The position numbers and the translations under genes are program-made. Positions 1 to 7,154 of a stretch of DNA of 58,258 nt are shown here, piece by piece. Source of the stretch: Epsilonproteobacteria bacterium UBA4036 (lineage in GTDB: Bacteria > Campylobacterota > Campylobacteria > Campylobacterales > Arcobacteraceae); the NCBI GenBank assembly GCA_002382325.1, contig DGAG01000008.1, positions 1 through 58,258 of the forward strand, written 5' to 3'. Within the stretch, counting starts at the first letter, position 1, and each line of letters starts with the position of its first letter. The notes under the pieces were generated by a model that was given only the letters and a program-made list of their open reading frames with translations, was not told the DNA's origin and ran no database searches.

Positions 1-23
1 ACGTAACGTACTCTTTTTAATAA

Positions 24-110
24 AGTGACGCGTAACCAGTAACGAGTGACGAGAAAAACTTGTCACTCGTTACTCGTCACTATTTACTGCTTACTTCTTA
101 CCTCTTACTA
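24..110. repeat. Heptamer-repeat hairpin element, copy 1
   Basis: The left arm (about 24-53) is built from 7-bp units of the type GTGACGA/GTAACGA. A 5-base A loop (54-58) follows, and the right arm (59-80) is the near-perfect complement of 32-53. Degenerate units such as TTACTTC continue to about 110. Four related elements occur at 7985-8040, 10101-10186, 26542-26598 and 28561-28656, all between genes. The RNA of either strand should fold into a long stem. The upstream gene lies outside the window, so it cannot be told whether this is a terminator for it. Confidence 0.8.
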
Positions 111-136
111 TTTCCCATTTTTCTCTTTCTTTTCTT

Positions 137-202
137 GATAATTATTCTCAATATTAATAAATCTTTAAGATTTCTTACTGTAATATTTTAATAACGATTA
201 TC
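137..202 (+). promoter_or_regulatory. Two Fur-box-like sites upstream of the micropeptide/DUF2325 operon
   Basis: Bases 137-149 read GATAATTATTCTC, one mismatch from the Fur core GATAATNATTATC. Bases 190-202 read AATAACGATTATC, with two mismatches. The second site ends five bases before the ribosome-binding site of the micropeptide gene, and an AT-rich -10-like stretch (around 181-186) lies between the two sites. The arrangement predicts iron repression of the downstream pair of genes by the Fur protein encoded at 654-1094. Site assignment is by eye against the classical consensus. Confidence 0.6.
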
Positions 203-217
203 AATAAAGGATAAAAA

Positions 218-283
218 ATGTCAAATCTACTTACTACTGAAAACAGAACAGATTTAATCAAGCCAACCGGTTGTACTTGCTAA
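218..283 (+). CDS. 21-residue peptide ending in Gly-Cys-Thr-Cys
   Basis: This short frame runs from ATG at 218 to TAA at 281 and encodes a 21-residue peptide that ends KPTGCTC. It has a ribosome-binding site (AAAGG at 207-210, about 7 bases before the ATG). It sits directly after a Fur-box-like site and 12 bases ahead of the DUF2325 gene, which has its own AAAGGAG site in that gap. The only cysteines are the C-terminal CxC pair, a possible metal or haem ligand. It could be a functional micropeptide, a ribosomally made peptide precursor, or a leader that couples translation to the next gene. No family is recognised. Translation is inferred from the ribosome-binding site and context only. Confidence 0.5.
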   Translation: MSNLLTTENRTDLIKPTGCTC

Positions 284-295
284 AAAGGAGTTTTT

Positions 296-628
296 ATGAG
301 CGTATTAGTTATTGGAGGAGATCAGATTTCACATATTTCTGTGATGTTACAAAGTTTAGGTGCCAAAACGGTTCATCATTGGGATGCCAGAAAAAAATCT
401 TCGGCTCCTAAAAAGAAAATTCCTTGCGATACAGATTGTATTGTGATGCTAACTTCTTTTTTAAATCACAACGTTATGCATAAATATAAAAATGAAGCAA
501 AGAAACAGAACATTCCTTTTATTTGTGCTAAACGAAGTGTATCGTGTGTTTATGATGAGTATGTCAAAATCATGGGAATAAAAAACTGTAATGAGTGTTA
601 CAGCCATTGTCAAAATAAACAGAGTTAA
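296..628 (+). CDS. DUF2325 domain protein
   Basis: The 110-residue protein matches the general look of DUF2325. It has an N-terminal Rossmann-like strand and glycine turn (MSVLVIGGDQ), a basic patch with the segment ARKKSSAPKKKIPCDTD, and a central TDCIVMLTSF strand. The C-terminus carries Cys residues in NCNECYSHC. It is soluble, with no signal peptide or membrane segment. It starts 12 bases after the micropeptide stop, behind a strong AAAGGAG ribosome-binding site, so the two are probably one transcript. The Fur-box-like sites upstream suggest it is made under iron limitation. Biochemical function is unknown for the family; the cysteine cluster makes metal binding or redox sensing plausible, but this is inference. 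Confidence 0.75.
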   Translation: MSVLVIGGDQISHISVMLQSLGAKTVHHWDARKKSSAPKKKIPCDTDCIVMLTSFLNHNVMHKYKNEAKKQNIPFICAKRSVSCVYDEYVKIMGIKNCNECYSHCQNKQS

Positions 629-652
629 ATATTAAGGCTATGCCTTAATATT
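628..652 (+). terminator. Intrinsic terminator between DUF2325 gene and fur
   Basis: A perfect 11-bp stem (628-638 with 642-652, AATATTAAGGC and its complement) with a TAT loop is followed on the plus strand by a T-rich tract. It begins at the stop codon of the DUF2325 gene and ends just before the stop codon of fur, so it probably serves both convergent transcripts. Confidence 0.85.
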
Positions 653-653
653 T

Positions 654-1094
654 TTATTGACAATTGGAGCAAATTCCATATAGCTGCATTGAGTGACTGG
701 TCACTTTGAAATTATTTTGTTTGGCTATTTTTTCTTGTCGTTTTTCAATCTCTTCATCAACAAATTCTACAATTTTTCCACATACTGTACAAATGAGATG
801 GTCGTGATGTGCTTTGGCATTACTTTCATATTTTTTACCTTCACTGCCAAAAGTAATTGATGCAATTAAATCCACCTCTTCTAAAAAGCTCAATGCCCGA
901 TACACCGTAGCAATACCAATATTGGAATCAGGTTCTTTAATTTTGATTAAATTATAAATCTCTTCTGCTGTTAAATGTTCTTGCGCATGCATCAAGATTT
1001 TTAATACAATCTCTCTTTGCTCTGTATATTTTAAACCTTTTTGCTTAACAATCTTTTTTAATTCGTCTATGACTTTTTCATTATCATTTATCAT
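654..1094 (-). CDS. fur: Ferric uptake regulator Fur
   Basis: This 146-residue protein is of normal Fur length. It has an N-terminal winged-helix DNA-binding domain (KYTEQREIVLKIL, then the recognition region IGIATVYRALSFLEE) and a metal-binding dimerisation domain with AHHDHLICTVCGK and a final CSNC. HHDH and the CxxC pairs are the typical iron and structural zinc ligands. Fur with Fe(II) represses iron-uptake genes. It lies between two sets of Fur-box-bearing genes, the DUF2325 pair and feoAB, which fits local control of both. PerR is an alternative member of the family, but the neighbourhood argues for Fur. Confidence 0.9.
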   Translation of the reverse strand: MINDNEKVIDELKKIVKQKGLKYTEQREIVLKILMHAQEHLTAEEIYNLIKIKEPDSNIGIATVYRALSFLEEVDLIASITFGSEGKKYESNAKAHHDHLICTVCGKIVEFVDEEIEKRQEKIAKQNNFKVTSHSMQLYGICSNCQ

Positions 1095-1126
1095 AAATTT
1101 TTGCCCTTATTAAATTAATTAAAAAA

Positions 1127-1155
1127 AGTATAGCTAAAGTTTACAAAAAAAACAA
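1127..1155 (-). promoter_or_regulatory. fur promoter
   Basis: On the minus strand, TTGTTT (1150-1155) is separated by 17 bases from TATACT (1127-1132), 33 bases upstream of the fur start. The feo-side Fur box at 1171-1189 lies just upstream, so autoregulation is possible. Confidence 0.5.
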
Positions 1156-1170
1156 CCAATAAATTGAGTC

Positions 1171-1258
1171 TAAATAATAATCATTATACAATACAAATTC
1201 ATTTTATTGATGCATATCAATTAAATATCAATTTGCTTTTATTATAATAATCATTATT
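1171..1258 (+). promoter_or_regulatory. Two Fur boxes and promoter of feoAB
   Basis: Bases 1176-1188 (AATAATCATTATA) and 1246-1258 (AATAATCATTATT) each match 10-11 positions of the Fur core GATAATNATTATC, and each is flanked by further AT-rich hexamers. The second overlaps a probable -10 (TATAAT at 1243-1248), so bound Fur would block RNA polymerase. Between the boxes is a short direct repeat of ATATCAATT (around 1214-1232) of unknown meaning. Confidence 0.7.
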
Positions 1259-1276
1259 ACTTTCATAAGGATGAGA

Positions 1277-1501
1277 ATGACACTGGACAATTTGAACAAA
1301 GGAGAGACCGCCCTTATTCTAAAGGTCAATGCTCCTCAAGCACTCAAGGCAAGATTAAACTCTTTTGGTATTGCCAAGGATGCCACCGTATATTTGCAAG
1401 AAGTTACGTTAGCAAAAAATACCATTGAATTATGTATTAACAAAACAAAAGTGGCACTAAGAATTTCTGAAGCGTCTAAAATTGAGGTTGAAAAATGCTA
1501 A
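1277..1501 (+). CDS. feoA: Ferrous iron transport protein A
   Basis: This is a small SH3-like FeoA protein of 74 residues from the chosen start. Motifs are LNKGETALILKV near the start and the family-typical NSFGIAKDATV in the middle. FeoA is a cytoplasmic partner of the FeoB iron transporter. An in-frame ATG at 1271 directly abuts the AAGGA ribosome-binding site (1267-1271) and leaves no spacing, so the second ATG at 1277, five bases after it, is the better start. The end overlaps feoB by seven bases, which indicates translational coupling. Two Fur boxes precede it, so it should be induced by iron limitation. Confidence 0.85.
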   Translation: MTLDNLNKGETALILKVNAPQALKARLNSFGIAKDATVYLQEVTLAKNTIELCINKTKVALRISEASKIEVEKC

Positions 1502-3609
1502 ACCCAAATCAAAAAATTGTTAAAGTCGCCCTCGTAGGACAGCCCAATGTAGGTAAATCAATGCTGATTAACTCCATTTCAAATGCACGATTAAAAGTGG
1601 GAAATTTTTCAGGAGTTACGGTTGAGAAACAAGAGATTATTTTTAAGTATAAAGATTACACCATAGAAATTACCGATTTACCGGGTTCTTACTCTTTAAA
1701 TGATTATACACTTGAAGAGAGAGTTACCAAAGAGTATTTAGAAAATTCTCCGTATGATATTATTTTAAATGTAATAGATTCAACCAATTTAGAACGTAAT
1801 CTGTTTTTAACAAGTGAATTGCTTGCTTTAGATAAAAAAATGGTGATTGCCTTAAATATGACCGATGAAGCCATTAATGAAGGTATTCACATTGATGCTT
1901 TGCAATTGGGAAAAATTTTAGGAAAACCTTGCGTTAAAACCAGTGCCTCAAAAAACAGAGGAATTGTAAAACTGCTTGAAGCCATTGTGACGAAATATGA
2001 AACACCTAAACTTAAATCAAAACTTATTTTTTCAGATACAATGGAAGAAGAGATTGCCAATATTTCTCAACTGTTAAGTGATAAGGGCTTTAAATCAACT
2101 ATTAGCTACCGAGAACTTGCCATAAAACTTTTAAAAGAAGACAAACAAACCTACAAACGTTTTCACGATGAACCCATTTGGATTGAATTGCAACACAAAC
2201 TAAAAGAGGCATTTGAACATCTTTATTTACACTATGATACGAAAGATATGTATGATATCTTTTCTCAAGAACAAAATGCCTTTGCCAAAGGGGCAACGCT
2301 TGAAACACTGAGTCAAAAAACATCACTTAAAGAAGATTTGACGTCAAAAATTGACTCTTTACTCATTCATAAATTCTTTGGCTTACCCATATTTTTGTTT
2401 TTGATGTGGTTACTCTTTCAATTGACTTTTGAAGTGGGCAATATTCCTATGGAGATGATTGATGCTTTTTTTGCCAATTTAATTGACAATACAAAAGCTG
2501 TGTTAGGAGAGAATGAGATTTCGTATATGATTGCTGATGGTGCCATTGCAGGTGTAGGTGCGGTTATTCTTTTTGTTCCTAATATTGTTATACTCTTTTT
2601 TGGAATTGCTTTATTAGAAACTACAGGGTATATGAGTCGAGTTGCTTTTTTACTCGATGGTTTTTTCCATAAATTTGGGTTACATGGCAAATCTTTTATT
2701 CCTTTAGTTACTGGTTTTGGTTGCTCTGTTCCTGCATATATGGCAGCACGAACTCTTAAAAATGAACGCGATAGACTTTTAACGTTGTTTATCATTGGTT
2801 TTATGTCGTGTGGAGCAAGACTGCCTATTTATGTCCTTTTTGTGGGTGCTTTTTTTGGAGAAGATAATGCCGGAAATATTCTGTTTTTAATCTATATTTC
2901 AGGTGCTATTTTAGGCCTAATGGCAGCTAAAGTTTTAAAAATAGTGGTCTTTAAAAGCGAAGATGAACCCTTTGTTATGGAGATGCCAAAATACAGAATG
3001 CCCTCTTTTAAACTGGTTTGGCACACCGTTTCAAACCAAGCCATGATGTATATCAAAAAAGCAGGTACTTATATTTTAGCCGCTTCTTTACTTATTTGGG
3101 TAGCCTCTAATTATCCCAAAAATATTGATTTTGAAGAAAAAATGTCTGTTAAAATTGAACAAGCTATCAGCGAAGAAGAAAAAATGGCATTAGAGAATGA
3201 ATTGGCATTATACAACTTAGAAAACTCCTATTTGGGAAAAGTGGGAAAATTTTCAGAACCATTGTTTGCCCCTTTAGGCTTTGATTGGAAGATGTCTGTT
3301 GCTCTTGAAACAGGATTGGCTGCCAAAGAGATTGTGGTTTCAACGTTAGGTATTTTGTACGGATTGGGAGAAGAAAATGATGAAACCAGTCAAACACTCA
3401 TTGAAAAAATTAAAAACAACATTCCCATTGAAGCAGCCATTTCATTTATTGTTTTTGTGATGATTTATATTCCATGTCTGGCAGCTTCGATGGTTTTTAC
3501 CAAAGAAGCCGGTGGTTGGAAATATTTGGGATATTTATTTGTTTTTACAACGGGAACCGCATGGGTATTATCGTTTATTGCGTATAATATAGCAAAAATG
3601 GTCATCTAG
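1495..3609 (+). CDS. feoB: Ferrous iron transporter FeoB
   Basis: The 704-residue polytopic membrane protein has an N-terminal G domain: G1 GQPNVGKS at residues 15-22, the G2-like NFSGVTVEK, and G3 DLPGSYSL. A helical spacer and then the Gate-containing membrane domain follow. Conserved Feo features are the paired gate motifs with cysteines (GFGCSVPAYMAARTL, GFMSCGARLPIYVL) and the later ALETGLAAKEIVVSTLG. It imports Fe(II) across the inner membrane, with GTP hydrolysis gating or powering transport. It overlaps feoA and shares its Fur-controlled promoter. Length is normal, with no sign of damage. Confidence 0.95.
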   Translation: MLNPNQKIVKVALVGQPNVGKSMLINSISNARLKVGNFSGVTVEKQEIIFKYKDYTIEITDLPGSYSLNDYTLEERVTKEYLENSPYDIILNVIDSTNLERNLFLTSELLALDKKMVIALNMTDEAINEGIHIDALQLGKILGKPCVKTSASKNRGIVKLLEAIVTKYETPKLKSKLIFSDTMEEEIANISQLLSDKGFKSTISYRELAIKLLKEDKQTYKRFHDEPIWIELQHKLKEAFEHLYLHYDTKDMYDIFSQEQNAFAKGATLETLSQKTSLKEDLTSKIDSLLIHKFFGLPIFLFLMWLLFQLTFEVGNIPMEMIDAFFANLIDNTKAVLGENEISYMIADGAIAGVGAVILFVPNIVILFFGIALLETTGYMSRVAFLLDGFFHKFGLHGKSFIPLVTGFGCSVPAYMAARTLKNERDRLLTLFIIGFMSCGARLPIYVLFVGAFFGEDNAGNILFLIYISGAILGLMAAKVLKIVVFKSEDEPFVMEMPKYRMPSFKLVWHTVSNQAMMYIKKAGTYILAASLLIWVASNYPKNIDFEEKMSVKIEQAISEEEKMALENELALYNLENSYLGKVGKFSEPLFAPLGFDWKMSVALETGLAAKEIVVSTLGILYGLGEENDETSQTLIEKIKNNIPIEAAISFIVFVMIYIPCLAASMVFTKEAGGWKYLGYLFVFTTGTAWVLSFIAYNIAKMVI

Positions 3610-3629
3610 CTTTTAAGCTGGATAACCAT
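3598..3629. terminator. Imperfect hairpin at the end of feoB
   Basis: Bases 3598-3612 pair with 3615-3629 (ATGGT, ATC and AGCTT against their complements, with one mismatch and one wobble) around a two-base gap. It spans the feoB stop codon and ends where the convergent gene's stop begins, so it may end both transcripts. The T tract is short, so activity is uncertain. Confidence 0.5.
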
Positions 3630-3974
3630 TTAATTCAATTCAAATGTCGTGCTAACACTGTCTTGTTCATCAAAAACACGAAATGTCCATACCCCTTTTA
3701 ATCTTCCACTGATATACCTAAAATCATACACAGAACCATGTCCTGCGGGGATAACCATTGTTCGTTTTCGTGTGGTTTCTCCGTTGGGATTAATCCATTC
3801 AAAAATCACTTCTTTGTCTTCCATTTGTCGAGGAGATGTGTATTTGCAAATGATTGAATTTTCATCTTTTAAAATCAAACAATCGGCTTCTTTGACCTCA
3901 TCTTCATGAAAATCTTGTTCAGAAGCAAACAATAAAGAACCAATTAAAACGGTGATATAAACTATTTTTTTCAT
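3630..3974 (-). CDS. Small exported beta-rich protein of unknown function
   Basis: The 114-residue protein has an N-terminal signal peptide (MKKIVYITVLIGSLLFAS), so it is probably periplasmic. The mature part is acidic and strand-rich, with two cysteines that could form a disulfide (ADCLILKDENSIICKY) and an Ig-like ending (GVWTFRVFDEQDSVSTTFEL). I do not recognise the family. It is convergent with feoB and has its own probable -10 (ATTATA at 4007-4012 on the plus strand, read as TATAAT on the minus strand). There is no operon partner: bpt, upstream on the same strand, is 84 bases away. A role in binding a ligand or partner in the periplasm is possible but not shown. Confidence 0.7.
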   Translation of the reverse strand: MKKIVYITVLIGSLLFASEQDFHEDEVKEADCLILKDENSIICKYTSPRQMEDKEVIFEWINPNGETTRKRTMVIPAGHGSVYDFRYISGRLKGVWTFRVFDEQDSVSTTFELN

Positions 3975-4058
3975 TACATTCCTTTTCTAGGAAAAAATTT
4001 TTTACCATTATAAGGGCTAAAGCCTAATTATATCCAAACTTTTTATTTTGTCAAATGA

Positions 4059-4796
4059 CTACGGTCTGTAGTGTTGCCAAATCGTAACTTCATCCAAAGA
4101 AGCTCGATTGGTTAAGATTTCAAAAGGTTTGAATTTTTCTTTATATCCCATACTAAAATGGTCTTTAATCCAATACCCCAAATAAATATAAGGGATTTTC
4201 AACTCTTTTGCCACTTTAATTTGTGCTAAAATTGAAAATTTACCAATAGAATATTTTTCATAGTCATGATCATAATAACAATAAATAGAAGAGATGGCTT
4301 GTGGCAAAATATCGGTTAAAGCAACCCCTATTAATTTATCGTCACGAACATACAAAAACTCTTGAGCAAAACTGAGATTACCATCAACATATGAGCGCTG
4401 ATATTCTGAAGGACTAATAGGATTATAAGGCCAATCTTTTTTCTCGTTCATGGTCTGATGATATTTATCATACAAATGCAAATGTTCAATGGACAACGAT
4501 GGCGGTTGAATATAAAGAGAAGTCTCTTTATTTTTTGCCAAGATTCGTTTGTCGGATTTAGAGAAGTGATAGTTGTTTACATCAATACGCAAAGAGATAC
4601 ATTTTGTACAATTTTTACATTCAGGTACAAAATGCATTTGACCAAATCGTCGCCAACCGTGTTCAAGCATATTTTGATACTCTTGTGCCGAACACTTGCT
4701 TAAATATCGGTAGCGTATATCTGAAATCTCATCATCAAAATAAGAACACTCTCTGTTCTCTTCTAAAAACTCTAAATCTTCTTGTATAATTCGCAT
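4059..4796 (-). CDS. bpt: Aspartate/glutamate leucyltransferase (N-degron pathway)
   Basis: This 245-residue member of the bacterial Bpt (Ate1-related) family transfers leucine from Leu-tRNA to proteins that begin with Asp or Glu, making them ClpS/ClpAP substrates. Family marks are the N-terminal ECSYFDDEISDIRY, the GWRRFGQMHFVP segment with the following CKNCTKC cysteines, and the C-terminal YIYLGYWIKDHFSMGYKEKFKPFE. It is cytosolic. It begins two bases after trpA and is probably cotranscribed with it. The other pathway members, aat, clpS and clpA, are at 22-26 kb in this window. Confidence 0.9.
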   Translation of the reverse strand: MRIIQEDLEFLEENRECSYFDDEISDIRYRYLSKCSAQEYQNMLEHGWRRFGQMHFVPECKNCTKCISLRIDVNNYHFSKSDKRILAKNKETSLYIQPPSLSIEHLHLYDKYHQTMNEKKDWPYNPISPSEYQRSYVDGNLSFAQEFLYVRDDKLIGVALTDILPQAISSIYCYYDHDYEKYSIGKFSILAQIKVAKELKIPYIYLGYWIKDHFSMGYKEKFKPFEILTNRASLDEVTIWQHYRP

Positions 4797-4798
4797 TG

Positions 4799-5539
4799 CT
4801 ACTCGTTGATTTTTTCTTTTATCTCTTTTGCCAAACTTGAAATTTTGGCAATTTTTTGATTAAAATTCATACTCTCATCCAATAAATGTTTGACAAAAGC
4901 AGAACCTACAATCACCCCATCAACACCTTGGGCTTTGGCTTTGGCAGTTTTTTCATCAACCCCAAAACCAATATAAATTGGTGTTGAAGAGTATTCTCTG
5001 ACATTTTCAATAATATGCGTCAAATCTTCACTTTGTCCACTTCCTGTAATTCCTGTATATGCTACCAAATAAATAAATTTTTGAGCATCTTTAACAACTG
5101 TTGATATACGCTCTTTCGTATCAGTAGGGGCTACAAAACTTATCAATGCTTGATGATGTTTTAAAAAAAGTTCTTGATAACTTTGGGCTTCCTCATAAGG
5201 CAAATCAGGGATAATTGCTCCTTGTACACCTAAGTTTTGTGCTTTTTGAACAATATTTTCCATACCTTGGTGGTAAAAAGAGTTCATATATCCCATCCAC
5301 AACGTTTCAATATTGGGAGCAATTTTTGCCGAAACCTCAAACAGGTCTTTCATTTTAAACCCATTTTGTAAACTTATTAAATTGGCTTTTTCAATGACAG
5401 GACCATCGGCAACTGGATCAGAAAAAGGAATCCCTAATTCTAAAATATCCACTCCAGCTTCAGCCATACTCAAGCCTAAATCCACGGTAAAATTATTGTT
5501 AGGGAACGATGCCGTAATATATCCTACTAATTTTTTCAA
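4799..5539 (-). CDS. trpA: Tryptophan synthase alpha subunit
   Basis: The 246-residue TIM-barrel enzyme cleaves indole-3-glycerol phosphate to indole and glyceraldehyde-3-phosphate. Catalytic signatures are ELGIPFSDPVADGPVIEKA (active-site Glu and Asp) and later GITGSGQS with IYIGFGVDE for phosphate binding. The start is TTG at 5537-5539, with AGGA seven bases upstream. It lies alone, away from trpB and the rest of the trp genes, and directly ahead of bpt. Distribution of trp genes outside a single operon is unremarkable here. Confidence 0.93.
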   Translation of the reverse strand: MKKLVGYITASFPNNNFTVDLGLSMAEAGVDILELGIPFSDPVADGPVIEKANLISLQNGFKMKDLFEVSAKIAPNIETLWMGYMNSFYHQGMENIVQKAQNLGVQGAIIPDLPYEEAQSYQELFLKHHQALISFVAPTDTKERISTVVKDAQKFIYLVAYTGITGSGQSEDLTHIIENVREYSSTPIYIGFGVDEKTAKAKAQGVDGVIVGSAFVKHLLDESMNFNQKIAKISSLAKEIKEKINE

Positions 5540-5589
5540 TATGTTGTCCTATATTTTAATTCGTCTATTTTATCAAAATTCATATCAAA

Positions 5590-6996
5590 CTACTCTTTGG
5601 CATCTTTTTCATCTTTAGTCTCTTTTATTTTAAGCCATATTCGTCTGAAAATAACATTGATATTTTGAAAAAATCTTGTTGTATACGTTGCTTCAGTGTT
5701 GATAATCTCTTCCCCTAAATTGACACTTAATGCTTCAGATTTTTTCATGGCAAGCAATTGAGAAGGAAATACACTGCGATGTCCTGTCATTAAAAATGCA
5801 ATGATGATGGATAACGCCGCATAATGAGCCACATTCATTCCAAAAAGTTCAACTGCCATAATCATGGCGGCAATTGGAGCACTGGTGGTTCCAGCAAGAA
5901 CACTTACAAATCCCAATGCTGCAAACAAAGGGATATACCCATCAACCAACCAACCAAAAAAGTTACCACTGGTGGCTCCCACATAAAAAATGGGGGTAAT
6001 AACCCCTCCACTGCCTCCAAAACCTAAAGTCAGTGCCGTAAACACCGTTTTTAAAATAAATGCATACCAAGGAATTTCACTGTTATCAACAGCATATGGA
6101 GATAAAGAATCCACAATAGTTGTAAACCCCAATCCCAAATATTCTTCTCCTACGATAAGCGTTAAAATAACAATAAAAACGCCTCCTAAGAACGCTTTGA
6201 GCATATAGTTTATCTTAATGGCTGAAATCTTTTGATGAGCAACTTTTAAAGTTGTAATAATAAAATCCGCCACTAATCCAAAAAAGATTCCCCCTAAAAT
6301 AATTTTTAATATTAAAATATAATTAAAATCAAATTTGGAATAAAAAGCAATATCAAAATACGTATAGCTAATACCAAACATCTTAGCCACAAAAAAAGCC
6401 GAAAACCCTGCTACAATAGAAGGAAGCAAAATATCATACATCAAGGCTCCCACAATTAAAATCTCTACCCCAAAAATAGCTCCTGCTAAAGGGGTTCCAA
6501 AAACAGAGGCAAACCCTGCACTAATTCCACAAATGACCACTTTTTTTCGATCTTTCTTACTGAATTTAAACATTGTTGCAATAAATGAAGCCGTTGCAGC
6601 TCCTATTTGAGCCCCTGGTCCTTCTTTTCCAACAGATCCCCCTGAAAAAATAGTGATAATCGTTGCAACAAGTTTCACAGGAATAACGGCAAAATCCATT
6701 TTGCCTGAACTTTTATGCACAGCTTCAATGACTTTTTCTGTTCCATGTCCTTTTGCATTGGGCGCAAACTTTTTGACAATAAATACAGTAATTACCAAAG
6801 CAAAGGGTAACGTGTAATAGTATGAAAAAGGCAGCAAACTCCTCGAATGCTCAAAATACTCTAATAATTTTAGAAACAGTGAGACAACGGCTCCAATAAT
6901 TGCGCCAATGACAGAAGAGAGTAAAATCCATTTGGTGATACTGGCAAACATTATGGTTTGTTCGGTGAGATGTGTGTGCATTTTGTTGTTATTCAT
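5590..6996 (-). CDS. ClC-family chloride channel/antiporter
   Basis: This 468-residue integral membrane protein of the ClC family moves chloride or a similar anion. The central GGSVGKEGPGAQIGAA carries the gating glutamate, and GFGGSGGVITPIFYVGA is the later pore signature. The N-terminal selectivity segment reads GHGTEKVIEAVH where many homologs have GSGIPE. The proton-coupling position reads PLAGAIFGVEIL, with Ile after the conserved Glu where exchangers have a second Glu, which hints at channel-like or uncoupled transport. No CBS domains follow; the C-terminus is short and charged. It is monocistronic, with a promoter at 7026-7034. Confidence 0.88.
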   Translation of the reverse strand: MNNNKMHTHLTEQTIMFASITKWILLSSVIGAIIGAVVSLFLKLLEYFEHSRSLLPFSYYYTLPFALVITVFIVKKFAPNAKGHGTEKVIEAVHKSSGKMDFAVIPVKLVATIITIFSGGSVGKEGPGAQIGAATASFIATMFKFSKKDRKKVVICGISAGFASVFGTPLAGAIFGVEILIVGALMYDILLPSIVAGFSAFFVAKMFGISYTYFDIAFYSKFDFNYILILKIILGGIFFGLVADFIITTLKVAHQKISAIKINYMLKAFLGGVFIVILTLIVGEEYLGLGFTTIVDSLSPYAVDNSEIPWYAFILKTVFTALTLGFGGSGGVITPIFYVGATSGNFFGWLVDGYIPLFAALGFVSVLAGTTSAPIAAMIMAVELFGMNVAHYAALSIIIAFLMTGHRSVFPSQLLAMKKSEALSVNLGEEIINTEATYTTRFFQNINVIFRRIWLKIKETKDEKDAKE

Positions 6997-7025
6997 AGCA
7001 GGTACTTTATAATAGTCTTGGATAA

Positions 7026-7034
7026 ATTATAACA
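7026..7034 (-). promoter_or_regulatory. Extended -10 promoter of the ClC gene
   Basis: The minus strand reads TGTTATAAT here, an extended -10 element about 30 bases upstream of the ClC start codon, with no clear -35. Confidence 0.45.
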
Positions 7035-7091
7035 AAGCTCATATTTAATACCTCTTGATAAAGACCATGTTTTTGTCTGATTTTCTAAATT

Positions 7092-7122
7092 TTGAACTTA
7101 AAAAGAAAATATTTGATATAAT
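7092..7122 (+). promoter_or_regulatory. Probable panB promoter
   Basis: TTGAAC (7092-7097) and TATAAT (7117-7122) lie upstream of panB. The 19-base spacer is long, but the TGA before the -10 may compensate. The ribosome-binding site TAGGAG follows at 7141-7146. Confidence 0.45.
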
Positions 7123-7154
7123 AAAAATTAAAATATTTTTTAGGAGATTATCAC

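Noticed and set aside
1271..1276. ATG at 1271 as the feoA start
   Set aside because: It overlaps the ribosome-binding sequence AAGGA, leaving no spacing; the ATG at 1277 fits.
2418..2795. Open frame of 125 codons antisense to feoB
   Set aside because: Composition is a shadow of the feoB membrane helices; no start signals or domain are seen.
4013..4025. Small inverted repeat AGGGCTAAAGCCT as a terminator
   Set aside because: The stem is only three to four pairs, and it lies just upstream of the probable -10 of the small exported protein gene, so it is more likely part of the promoter region.
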